Source of the DNA: Saccoglossus kowalevskii
Lineage: Eukaryota > Hemichordata > Enteropneusta > Harrimaniidae
Reading direction: 5' to 3'
NCBI RefSeq assembly: GCF_000003605.2
Contig: NW_003151256.1
Coordinates: forward strand, 394,794-405,046
DNA: 10,253 nucleotides
Part shown: piece by piece, positions 1 to 7,890 of the stretch
Position numbering within the stretch: position 1 is the first letter of the stretch
Layout: every line of letters starts with the position of its first letter
Program-made: the position numbers and the translations under genes
Notes under the pieces: model-generated
Told to the model about the DNA's origin: nothing
The model's input: the letters and a program-made list of their open reading frames with translations, nothing else
The model's database searches: none

Positions 1-922
1 TTACGGTAATATTACGTTGCGTGTGACACTAACAAACGGACGAAATTGGCAGCACCCACCAAAAAAGTATTTTGCTACAATACTAATGAGTTGTGGACTC
101 CTAGAAACATACAACACACTATATACACTGTTTCTTAATAGCTATCAGATGAACTTAAATGTTTCCCTTCTGCCTAATAAGTTTCCCCAATACTTCTTTT
201 GGAAATATTAATAGAATGAACTATAATATTATTTGAACCGTCCCAAAGATAAACATTATGCAAATATCCACGAAACACCACTGAGTTGTAGTTTATTACT
301 AGTTATTTGTGTTAGCAATTTGAGCAGAGACTTTTCGAAATTCCGATCTTTTGAAAAACTGAGATGATGTATCAAGGTCTAAAGTAACCGTTTTATAAAT
401 TTTTGAAAAGTGAAGAAAAAAAATGAAAATTTCCCTTTGCTTAAGACCTAACACCACTTAGCATCAAAGCCAATTTTCTTGGTGCCCTTCGATGTTCTTC
501 ACGTTATTCATATAATGCCAATTTGAATATGAGTGCCCTCACAACGTGTTCACAGATTACTTAGAAAGTGTTACGCCATGTTCAAAAGTACCCAAAGGCT
601 TACATAATCCATAGGCTTAAATGGCGGTGGTCGTCGCGCTGCGCATGTGCGACATTTGTGATGATAAACATTGATTTTCCCACAATCTAATGTGCTCTTC
701 TAATGGAAATCACAAGTATGAGGTTTGATCTGGGCTCGACTTGCACTTATTATTGCCGGTGACTCCTCCGATACCTTCTAATCACCTAAAAATACCTAAT
801 TAAAGCTTGGTAACTTCCCAGTTTGTACTCGTTGATCTGCGCAACAGTCGAAGTCGCCATCTTTGGTTATATGAGACCCATACCGCCCAAACGCCAGGCT
901 TAACGATTAACTCAATACTCAC
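1..922. other. Presumed intron 4 of gene A, or downstream flank
   Basis: I reverse-translated likely acceptors across this stretch and found no exon giving the expected C-terminal motif after VEQEIC. It is AT-rich apart from the CpG patch near 620-655. No RNA gene or other coding segment was recognised. Confidence 0.5.
619..651. promoter_or_regulatory. YY1-like and NRF1-like motifs in a CpG-rich patch
   Basis: AAATGGCGG (619-627, YY1-type) is followed at 640-651 by TGCGCATGTGCG, one base off the NRF1 palindrome, in a local GC-rich island within AT-rich DNA. This falls in presumed intron 4 of gene A, or beyond its end. Confidence 0.3.
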
Positions 923-1061
923 GGAAACATATTTCCTGTTCAACCAGCGACATTGTATATAGATCGTCTCTTAGTACAGATAAATCGTCACCAGCAGTGA
1001 TGTTATCAGATATGTATATTTTATTACGTGGTATCCGTTTTGCAAGATGTTCGACAATCGT
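923..1061 (-). CDS. Gene A exon 4: VEQEIC-motif exon of O-fucosyltransferase-like domain
   Basis: This short exon has 46 codons plus 1 base. A very good acceptor (TTTGCTTCTTTCTTACTAG) opens it in phase 0, matching the exon 3 donor. The protein reads TIVEHLAKRIPRNKIYISDN, then a loop, then DDLYTMSLVEQEICF. The segment LVEQEIC corresponds to the helix that in this superfamily precedes the F-x-G...S-S/T-F/W substrate-binding stretch. The donor is TTCC|GTGAGT, phase 1. Independent agreement of acceptor, donor, phase and family motif makes this exon convincing despite its size. The 178-bp intron before it (1062-1239) is the shortest seen here. Confidence 0.86.
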
Positions 1062-4000
1062 CTAGTAAGAAAGAAGCAAACAAGATTAAATTAGACAGTT
1101 GTCGATGCGACACACACACCACGGTCATCAAGCAATGCATTCGAATTTCGTGTGAACTATATACATGTACCCCGGTATAGCAATACACAATCTATTTAAA
1201 ACGTATTAGAATAATTATATGGACGTGTATTGATCTTACCTGAGACCACGTGAGTGTTGCCACGTACACACATTCTATTTTCTTTTTTTGCATGATATCA
1301 GCAATATTCTCCGCCACTTTGTCAGCCATAAGGAGCACTTCACTTTTCTTTGCCTCACATGAAAATGAGACCGATTCATTTGGTTTCAATCCTTTCCTCA
1401 TCTGGAATATGCACCTATAAGTGGCGAAGCCCTGTGGGTTTATTTATCATATATGTACAATCGAGCGACTCCGCCATTTTTAATACTCCCAACGACAAAG
1501 ATGTAGTTCAATCACTCTAAGATGCATTAGTAAATATATCAGCCACGCAATCTGCCAATCGTACGAATACTAGTAAAAGGTCGAATTATATAAACAAGGT
1601 ATATCTATGCTCCCTTTGTCGGCAGTAAATATAATAAAGCTTGTAAATTTCTTGTTTTTTGTTCTCACTTACCAAATTGTCAAACACTCAAACAATTCAG
1701 TGATTGCCCGGCGTATGGTTTTTGTTTTTCTCAGTAAAAACAGCGTTTTTTTTATTGTCGTTTACATCACAGTCCGTCTATCTCTATCCTCTATAGAGGG
1801 ACTGTGTTTGCATAGAACCACTAGTAGGCTAAGTGTAAACATAAAACTGCGTAATCCTACGTTATCACGGATTGATCAACACGTCACTAAATATGACTGT
1901 ATTCACTGCAACACATGTCACATGTAATCATAACAATACTATTATTACTCACGGGTACTCAGTTGTTTTGTTTCTCCAATGAAACGCCAAATATGGTTTC
2001 CCGTCGCACATTTTCTGAATTATAACATCCGTTACATTTTTCACAAAATCCGTCCTCACAAGATGGGAATGAACTATCTGTCTCTGTTTCTCATATTCAT
2101 GTTCTGTAAGGTTGAAATCATGGGGACGATACAGTGCCACGCAGGGTTCGTCTCCAAGTATACGGGATAGTTCATCGCTGTTACGCTCACCGTCTAAAAC
2201 ATGAACCGCAGCATGTCTGGGTAGTCGAATTGCAAGTAATTTTCGAAACAGTTCCCGCCTTGTCAACTTGTACGCGTCCTCGTCTCCATCCCAGGTGATC
2301 ACGTTGATACGCCTGTTTTCGCAGTCGTTTTGAAAATCTTTTATCTCACTCACCGGCATTAGCTGTGCAAGTTTAGCAACATTAAATGTCTTGTTGAAAT
2401 CTCGCAGAGTTTCTCTTGTGAATCCACGAACATGACCGCCATTCAAGAAAAATGGCGTCAGCGCGATTGTCCTATTAGTGACGAGCGACAATATCGCGGC
2501 ATTTTCGAAATGTTTGAACTGGCTGTTTGTTCCTCCTCCACCGTACCTCAGTACAGGTAGCAAATATCTGCGACGTGTGTTTGCTTGTCCCATCTGAACA
2601 GCAGTAGTACCATATTCTAGTATCTGATCTTCTTCGCTAAATAGATTGAATTTCGAGACGTTTTCCTGACAGTGAATGAAAAAAAAATAATCGTTCGCAC
2701 AAGTACATGAATCTCTAGAAAATAGATGATAGTAGTATGACGGGGGCACTAAATATCAGCCTCGATATCAGAACGTACCCTGGGCCACATACTACTAAAC
2801 TGAGGCAACTTTAGATGTACTCGACAGCCCCCCCCCCCTCCCACATTAAGACAAAAATAAAACCTCAATAATAATAGTGAAAAACAATATAAGTATGGAG
2901 GTAGTTTTATGCATTTCAAACACCTCCGACATCTTACTTTGATAGTATGTCTATGCTATTCCTGTCAGTTGGCGTACATGGGGCACACAATCAGTATTTG
3001 TTTCAAGATATTTCATATCCTCGGGGCGGACATCCGGGCATTTTCTACCGCCTGGCAACCCTCGCGGTGAAAACAAAGACCAAAAACTCGCAGAAAACGG
3101 TACTTTGCGATGGTTGTTGAGAGTCCCCTGAACAGTGTAACAAGATTAGCCCTACGTGTGTAACATATATGAATTTGGATGTTCAGGATTACTTCAAAGT
3201 TGAGTTTGTGTTGTTTTCTCGAATTTTCACCGGCTCCACCGGCGTTTCACAGCAGCGCGCACAAAGCCCCCTGGAAATACGTGGTACAGTGATGCGCGTC
3301 TTAGCAACGTAGAACGTATGTGACGTAGTTCCGCCCCCGAGGATAGGTGTCGTCGGCATCAATAATATTAACGAGTCACTTTTACATGATCCAATCAGCA
3401 AGTGCTTCGTTTCACTATCAAATAATTGAATTTGAATGAAAGCTCATGATCAGTATCAACAGATATTTATAAATATGTTTATTTCCGCCTTTCACTTTAT
3501 AACATTGGCCTTTAATGGTGTTATTATGGCAGCCTAAAATGTTCAAAAGAAATCCTAATAATTTTATACGTGTTCTAATTACTTTATCATCGATTTATTT
3601 ATTCGTATTCAGACCTTGAAGGCAATATACCAATAATAATAATAATAATAATAATAATAACTTTATTGCATCCTTAGAAATACAATGTTTCTATCAGTTA
3701 ATAGCGATAAAGATTAGTTGTGATAACTACTACTACAAAAAGAAAGTTAGTTGTTAATGAACAAACGAACCATGACATTTCGGATGGTATCGAGTAGTTT
3801 TTGAGACACATGATAATACCTCCATTAGTTACGATTACACTTTTGTCGAAGTTTTTTTTTTTTAATTATATTGGCTACAACATACGATGACATGTAAACA
3901 CGTTACTTACAACAGCACAATTAAATTGTAATAATATATATATATATAAAACAACAAAAACACACCTTCGCCATAGCTGTACAAGCAACACATGATTATT

Positions 4001-4443
4001 ACACACATAGTATGTGGGACTCACTCATATCAAAGGCAAGCGGACATAGCGACCATTGACCCTTATAGATAATAGCGGCGTTTATAAAAGGAAAATGTTT
4101 AATCCGTTTGAGACAACCGTCCATCATGTATATTCCAATTAATACATCCGTAGGCTTAGTCGTCGCTTTTTGCCAAAACGCAAACGAATCAACACTTGTG
4201 GACACACGTATATGTATATTAATAAGCGATATATGCATTCATGGGTAAAGCCAACGATGTGATCAAATAAGGGGTACTCACCGCTGCAACACTTATATCA
4301 CTATCATACACATCGTTCTCCCTCGGTGATGCTCGGTAGGCCGAGTGCCTCACAGATATGAGGGACTTCACTTGCCAATGTAGAAGTAGGTTAATCGATA
4401 CAGACATGAAAGCGACAAGTACAATAACCATGTACCATTTCAT
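923..4443 (-). CDS. Gene A: O-fucosyltransferase-like type II membrane protein (4 exons found, 3' incomplete)
   Basis: Predicted glycosyltransferase of the GDP-fucose protein O-fucosyltransferase superfamily, acting in the ER/Golgi lumen. Coding segments 4443-4282, 2665-1953, 1414-1240 and 1061-923 join through GT-AG introns of phases 0, 2 and 0 to give about 396 residues in one open frame. Visible landmarks are a signal anchor (residues about 3-22), a variable stem, a glycine-rich loop RYGGGG (94-99) followed by NRTIALTPFF (118-127), HWRNKT (283-288), VYVAT (342-346) and VEQEIC (390-395). In the family the glycine-rich loop and the HWR arginine contact GDP-fucose; this is family knowledge, not shown here. 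Several N-glycosylation sequons fit a luminal domain. The C-terminal portion is missing: exon 4 ends at a good donor and no following exon was recognised in bases 1-922. The acceptor (Notch-type EGF, TSR or other) cannot be inferred. Gene B (7747-9730) is its divergent paralogue. Confidence 0.85.
1240..1414 (-). CDS. Gene A exon 3: middle of O-fucosyltransferase-like domain
   Basis: The exon has one base completing the split codon and then 58 codons. I chose the acceptor CACTTATAG|GTGC because it is the only nearby AG that keeps phase 2 and the frame open; the closer CAG just before the ATG at 1401 would give an immediate stop. The product runs P-CIFQMRKGLKP ... FSCEAKKSEVLLMADKVAEN ... IECVYVATLTWSQ. 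The ECVYVAT strand matches the family's hydrophobic strand before the acidic/aromatic turn (VYIATD-like in POFUT relatives). The donor is CAG|GTAAGA and leaves phase 0. Methionine 1401 is internal and is not a start. Confidence is slightly lower at the 5' end, where the acceptor is weak in pyrimidines. Confidence 0.82.
1415..1952 (-). other. Intron 2 of gene A (phase 2)
   Basis: 538-bp intron from GTGAGT at 1952 to CACTTATAG at 1415. It holds the hairpin at 1768-1806 and AAAATGGCGGAG near 1471-1482 (minus strand). An open plus-strand frame at 1607-1927 has no recognisable protein character. Confidence 0.75.
1768..1806. repeat. Hairpin with stem CACAGTCC/GGACTGTG
   Basis: Eight-base perfect stem (1768-1775 with 1799-1806). 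The 23-base loop contains the palindrome CTCTATAGAG overlapping its right side. It lies inside intron 2 of gene A. It is possibly a miniature transposon end or remnant; no flanking target duplication could be confirmed. Confidence 0.6.
1953..2665 (-). CDS. Gene A exon 2: N-terminal half of O-fucosyltransferase-like domain
   Basis: The exon has 237 codons plus 2 bases. The acceptor is a long T-rich tract ending CACTGTCAG, and the exon then begins ENVSK in phase 0. The 28 residues before it in the open frame are the translated polypyrimidine tract and are not protein. It encodes residues 55-291: stem, then LRYGGGGTNSQF (glycine-rich loop), NRTIALTPFF, two cysteines shared with gene B (in NDCEN and DEPCV) that could form a disulphide, the YRPHDF segment (YRPHEY in gene B), and DGKPYLAFHWRNKTTEY. 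Sequons NVS, NRT, NKT, NLT, NVT and NKT are present. The donor GTGAGT follows TAC CC, giving a phase 2 intron; the apparent stop TGA is inside the donor. The reading is supported residue by residue by the exon at 9009-9730. Confidence 0.92.
2828..2838. repeat. Poly-C tract
   Basis: Eleven consecutive C, followed by TCCCA. It lies in intron 1 of gene A, about 160 bp upstream of the exon 2 acceptor. It is a slippage-prone tract with no further meaning visible. Confidence 0.9.
3632..3660. repeat. (AAT)n microsatellite, probable retroposon tail
   Basis: There are nine AAT units plus AA. On the minus strand it reads GGATGCAATAAAG followed by (TTATTA)n, that is, a polyadenylation-like AATAAA followed by a short-unit repeat tail. 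That is how many invertebrate LINE and SINE 3' ends look. If so, the element body lies at 3661 and higher in minus orientation; its other end could not be placed. Confidence 0.8.
3934..3950. repeat. (AT)n microsatellite
   Basis: Short AT dinucleotide run ending in TATAAAA, inside intron 1 of gene A. Confidence 0.75.
4282..4443 (-). CDS. Gene A exon 1: signal anchor
   Basis: The exon has 54 codons from ATG at 4443. The start has A at -3, and I see no earlier in-frame ATG. Residues 3-22 (YMVIVLVAFMSVSINLLLHW) form a hydrophobic segment after a minimal cytoplasmic tip, followed by a polar stem rich in R, S, E and D. This is the usual type II Golgi glycosyltransferase N-terminus. The exon ends ...GTTGCAGCG before GTGAGT at 4281, a strong donor, leaving phase 0. 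Reading on past the donor gives 20 further low-complexity residues and a stop, so splicing is the better model. The matching exon of gene B has the same design and the same phase. A spliced transcript would settle the join to exon 2. Confidence 0.78.
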
Positions 4444-4448
4444 AGTGG

Positions 4449-4504
4449 CTATGGTGTTGTCTGATCCGTCATCGTTGCCTTTCCCAGTCGCAACGATGCA
4501 TCAT
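4449..4504 (-). promoter_or_regulatory. Two overlapping upstream ORFs before gene A
   Basis: Minus-strand uORF 1 (ATG at 4504, stop at 4469, 11 codons) and uORF 2 (ATG at 4472, stop at 4449, 7 codons) overlap as ATGA. Both end before the main ATG at 4443. They matter only if the transcript starts upstream of 4504. Confidence 0.35.
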
Positions 4505-4530
4505 ATACGTCCCGGATATACGTGGACTTA

Positions 4531-4538
4531 TATTTATA
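4531..4538 (-). promoter_or_regulatory. Possible TATA box of gene A
   Basis: TATAAATA on the minus strand, about 90 bases before the ATG at 4443. A start 25-30 bases downstream would give a leader of about 60 bases. AT-rich surroundings make chance matches common. Confidence 0.3.
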
Positions 4539-4930
4539 AAATATGTTTAATGCATCGCACACACACTCACTAAAATAGGTACGCAGCTGGCGTACAATGT
4601 GCATAAAGCAATAAATGGTCACAAAGGGAGGACTGGAGAAATATAATAAAAAAATAAATATTCTATTCAATTGCCAGCAATATAGCGAACAATTTGGCTC
4701 ATCGAACTTCGTATAATGGTGCCGAAAATAAAAAAAAAATATCGGTGTTCGTATCAAACGAGCTGCATCTTTCGTGACCCATAGTTCGCATCTCGGTCAT
4801 TATCTAGATCCAAACTATAATTTAATCACAGTCAGCTACCTAAAGAATTATTTACAGTCACCACAGCTGTTGATCGAATGTCGGGCATTACAAACGGATG
4901 TTGTTAGCAACAGAGCTTTCAGAAGTCGTC

Positions 4931-4946
4931 GACACTAGGTGGCGCC
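4931..4946 (+). promoter_or_regulatory. CTCF-like site, forward
   Basis: ACACTAGGTGGCGC matches the bilaterian CTCF core CCASYAGRKGGCRS at 13 of 14 positions, the mismatch being the first C. It sits between the divergent genes, just left of the LINE remnant. This is a motif match only. Confidence 0.45.
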
Positions 4947-5159
4947 ACTCTGAAAAGTTTTCTAATCCATGATCGTTAGCACATCAAGTGTTTAGTGTGA
5001 TATAGTAGTATGCTAATAACTATCAAATCATGATTACATTATGGCATTGAATATACTGTTTAAATATACAAATAGATAGAAAACAACAGTTGTTATAATC
5101 TATGTACGGAATTTCGTTATATAACACACTATATTTGGTTTCCATTAAAATTAGAAAGT

Positions 5160-5665
5160 ATGACAGGCAGAGGCTTTCAACAGACTGCAGAATATCTGGA
5201 ACTCATCAGTCCTGAAAACCAGCACCAATTTGAAAATCTGCAAATCAAATATCCACAGAAACCTGGAGAACCAACAAGAAGATTGAGAGCAGGCTCAGAG
5301 GCTTTGGAAGCCGGTATCTCCGCCGAATTCTGTAAGTACACTGGTCACAACATATTACAAACAAAGAAATCAGTAGACGCACAGGTATCACAGATATCAT
5401 TCATGAAGCAAAACAAAGACTCTGGCGATGGCTGCGACTTGTAATGAGAATGACCGGACACCCACACACTGCACTCAGATGGGCACAACCAGGAAAGAGG
5501 AGATGAGGCACACCATTGGGCACGTGGCGGAGGACAGTGGAAGCGGAAATTGGTAGAAATTGGGAAAGTGTGCATTCGACGAGTACTTTTTGTCGCTGAG
5601 GGAAGTATGCAACATCGGGATGGAAGGGGTTATTGGGAGGGCAATATACTACAAAGCGGGCAGAC
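5160..5665 (+). mobile_element. 5'-truncated, decayed LINE: C-terminal region of the reverse-transcriptase ORF
   Basis: Translation in frame 1 from 5167 gives AEAFNRLQNIWNSS...LKICKSNI. After a frameshift near 5250, frame 2 gives TETWRTNKKIESRLRGFGSR, YLRRIL, ITNKEISRRTGI, RLWRWL, TALRWAQPGKRR, GTWRRTVEAEI and finally GWKGLLGGQYTTKRA. This ordered series is the region downstream of the RT domain in many animal non-LTR retrotransposons (ETWR, LRRIL, RRWRW, TALRW-PGKR-G-P-TWRR). Frame 2 holds stops at 5333, 5504 and 5597, and the usual segment between SNI and ETWR is shortened, so it is non-functional. Nothing upstream of about 5160 continues the protein, which is typical of 5' truncation. The LINE clade is not assigned; RTE- and CR1-like elements both carry similar tails. 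Confidence 0.85.
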
Positions 5666-5926
5666 CTGAATATCTTCAGAATTCAAATTAATGTTGGTAG
5701 AATGGGAACCGCTCCGTGTTCCAATATTTCACCACATATTAATATAGATCATTGACTGTATTCTAGTACTTCCCTTGTGTGTGTCTGTTGAACACATAAC
5801 TGTATCATTTCTCAGTTAGCTAAATTTCCCAACATCGTTGTCGAACTAGCCGTTTATCTAAATTACTGGCATTCCAACTGTCCAAAATCCCGGGCCGTCC
5901 GTAGTAGGCGGTATTTTAAATGTAAA

Positions 5927-5941
5927 CGCCCCCTAGCAGTG
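5927..5941 (-). promoter_or_regulatory. CTCF-like site, reverse
   Basis: The minus strand reads CACTGCTAGGGGGCG, matching the CTCF core at about 11 of 14 positions with an intact TAGGGGGCG. It points toward the forward site at 4931, with the LINE remnant between them. Confidence 0.35.
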
Positions 5942-6214
5942 AAGACGTGTATGGTTGCCTAATCGCATAGCTCTCTGGCTATAATAACTTGTCAACTATA
6001 CCGTTCACAATTGTCCAACAATTCAACGTTCTCTAATTTTACTAAATAGTGTGGAGTTTAGAAAACGAGACGAACCTTGAACACAAAAGGAAAGCATACT
6101 GTTATTTCAAAACAGTGTATTATAATCTCTGACATCTGTTACGTTAATTAGTAGTATGTATGCTATATATATTGTAAGCTATCAATTATGCAGCTGATGC
6201 TACCCTCCAACAAC

Positions 6215-6224
6215 GTCACGTGAC
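6215..6224. promoter_or_regulatory. GTCACGTGAC palindrome (CLEAR/USF/MiT-type E-box)
   Basis: Perfect 10-bp palindrome identical to the CLEAR element bound by TFEB/MITF-type and USF bHLH-zip factors in vertebrates. It is located in the shared upstream region, 1.5 kb before gene B and 1.8 kb before gene A. Function is inferred from the motif alone. Confidence 0.4.
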
Positions 6225-6640
6225 TACGATTGTGTATGTTGATGTTCACAGAACATAATAAACTAGGCTCCATGTCATTTCAAATAAATTCCGATGCTCA
6301 CCTGAAATTGTGCTTAGCTGTACATGGCTTTGACCGATATAGCAACACATAAATTCAACATTTCACAATACATGTATTCGCTTCATCGGGTTCATCCGGT
6401 ATATACACGCATCGTGTCAAAAATGCAAAACACGTTTATTCCACTGCACCCACCTCACAACACTACACCAACTCATCACACTGGTTGTATATTTGATAGA
6501 ACGTTGCTATGCGAATAAATTCTTCTTCTTGGTTACATCGACAATGGTTTCACGATGACCTACTCATTCTTGAACGAGATATATACTCATGAAAATAATT
6601 CAAAATTATAATAAATAATTCTTCAAATTTGGAAATTTGG

Positions 6641-6729
6641 TGACGTCATTGCTCAATACTATTGACAGACGATATCATATTCACCAATAATAGGCAATAT
6701 CATACTCTGTGAAGGGTGCCACACGTGAC
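6641..6729. promoter_or_regulatory. CRE, CCAAT and E-box cluster (promoter-like)
   Basis: A full CRE palindrome TGACGTCA (6641-6648), CCAAT (6684-6688) and CACGTGAC (6722-6729) lie within 89 bp. This combination is common in animal proximal promoters. If used, transcription would start near 6750, and gene B would need a long or spliced 5' leader before 7747. Confidence 0.35.
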
Positions 6730-7077
6730 GATTACAACGAGTGTAAATACTTTTATTGCCTGTGTACATAATATTCGAACACGTGTTGCACGACGACCGC
6801 GGCTTTGTAGTTTGCGAAATATATATATTACACCGATCGTAAATAATGATGCGTATAACATTCCAAATATTTGTAATCCATATTTTTATATTACAAACAT
6901 CTCATATTATAATAATACTAAAATAAAATGTTTAACGTCAAAAAATATTCAACAAGTCATTGTTTTGTTAGTCTCATTCAGCTTTTCAAATCATTGTTGC
7001 AATATATTGAAAATCGAGAACTGATAATTAAAGTTCCATTCGAATGTAATAACGACATAGATGTTACGAATTCGTCG

Positions 7078-7103
7078 TTAATATATGCTAATATATGCTA
7101 ATA
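7078..7103. repeat. Tandem decamer ATATATGCTA, two copies
   Basis: The sequence TTAATATATGCTAATATATGC repeats a 10-bp unit, placing ATGCTAAT (an octamer-like, POU-type core) twice at one helical turn. It lies about 650 bp upstream of the gene B start codon. Confidence 0.7.
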
Positions 7104-7537
7104 CGATTTTGATGAACTAAAGCATGAAGAGTCGACACTCCAGAACCATTTTACTGATAATAAGTTTCTCTTACATATTGCTAGGCTACCCAATACAATT
7201 TTTAAATTATGAGTTCAATAAACAATAAGTTCGTTTTTTTTCTGTTCAAATGTACGACTAACGCTGTATTTAGATACCATGTCATGTAGAAAGCACAAAC
7301 TCGATTTAAGCAAGGACATAAGCGTAGGTATAAACCATTGTTTCATTTTAATTGTGTTTTGCTCTATGTAATATAATAATACTTTATATAAACAATTGTA
7401 TGTTTATATGTTTATTTTGTATTTCATAGATAACCTTTTTCAAAATATGTCATCCATCCTAAAATATCCACTGTTTTTGACTAAACACACATATCACGCG
7501 TATCTTTATTAGCTATCTCACACATCTGGACTAATTG

Positions 7538-7558
7538 GACGAGACGAGACGAGACGAC
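7538..7558. repeat. (GAGAC)n short tandem repeat
   Basis: About four copies of a GAGAC pentamer, about 190 bp upstream of the gene B start codon. Confidence 0.8.
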
Positions 7559-7746
7559 TATTCACATAAATACTGAATGAAAATGTAGGAAACACAACCG
7601 CAGCAGCTTGCCTACGATATGCGGTACGGTTTGAATATTATAACTATTTACGCTACAGTACAACTTACAGCAGATGGCACGGGAGTGTATTGGCTAGTGA
7701 CCCGCTGCTAATAATTTTTTTTCGCATGTAACATATTTTGCTCGAC

Positions 7747-7890
7747 ATGAAATCATTGCCCATTGTTTTAGTGCTCCTCCTTATTTTCTCTCTAAACGCC
7801 CTCACATACTGGAATGACACGGCGTTATTACCCACATCGTTGATGCAGTTTTCAGAATGGAAGTCATGGAAACGGCCTGGGTCGATTACG
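7747..7890 (+). CDS. Gene B exon 1: signal anchor
   Basis: The exon has 48 codons from ATG at 7747 (G at -3). MKSLPIVLVLLLIFSLNALT is a short tip and hydrophobic anchor, followed by YWNDTALLPT with an NDT sequon and a W/K-rich stem ending GSIT. The donor is GATTACG|GTAAGT at 7891, a near-perfect consensus, phase 0. Upstream in-frame TTG at 7738 is not a plausible animal start. The placement of anchor, stem and phase 0 donor duplicates gene A exon 1 although the sequences are hardly alike. Confidence 0.75.

Larger units (their letters stand above)
2666..4281 (-). other. Intron 1 of gene A (phase 0)
   Basis: 1,616-bp intron. It contains the poly-C tract, a GC-richer patch at about 3225-3350 with TGACGTA and a CCGCCCCCG GC box, the (AAT)n retroposon-type tail and an (AT)n run. 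No additional coding exon was found; the direct exon 1 to exon 2 join is in frame and mirrors gene B. Confidence 0.72.
4505..5159. other. Upstream region on the gene A side
   Basis: Apart from the possible TATA box and the forward CTCF-like site at 4931, this is AT-rich sequence with no supported gene. Confidence 0.6.
5666..7746. other. Upstream region on the gene B side
   Basis: Non-coding by inspection. It holds the reverse CTCF-like site, the GTCACGTGAC palindrome, the CRE/CCAAT/E-box cluster, the tandem decamer and the GAGAC repeat. The rest is AT-rich with only short, compositionally biased open frames. Confidence 0.6.

Noticed and set aside
17-211. 64-residue plus-strand frame at the left edge
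   Set aside because: Starts at a non-ATG codon, AT-rich, no recognisable features.
827-842. Acceptor-like CTGTTGCAG near 841 (minus strand) as the start of gene A exon 5
   Set aside because: Continuing in phase gives about a dozen residues and a stop without the expected F-x-G/S-T motif.
1399-1401. ATG at 1401 (minus) as an independent gene start
   Set aside because: It lies inside exon 3; upstream codons, an acceptor and the matching intron phase join it to exon 2.
1607-1927. 106-residue plus-strand open frame
   Set aside because: It starts at ATG but has no domain character, is AT-driven, and lies antisense to intron 2 of gene A.
3189-3401. 70-residue minus-strand open frame
   Set aside because: It falls in the GC-richer intron patch with no recognisable motif or splice support.
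3999-4238. 79-residue minus-strand open frame in intron 1 of gene A, considered as an extra exon
   Set aside because: No family similarity is visible and no counterpart is seen in gene B; exon 1 joins exon 2 in phase without it.
5160-5444. 94-residue open frame beginning MTGRGFQQT
   Set aside because: It is mostly an out-of-register reading of the LINE remnant; the other frames give recognisable LINE protein motifs.
6324-6518. 64-residue plus-strand open frame with ATG
   Set aside because: Biased composition (H, P, T) and no motif; length is within chance expectation.
6716-7024. 102-residue plus-strand frame
   Set aside because: It starts at GTG, is rich in I, N and Y from AT-rich DNA, and lacks domain features.
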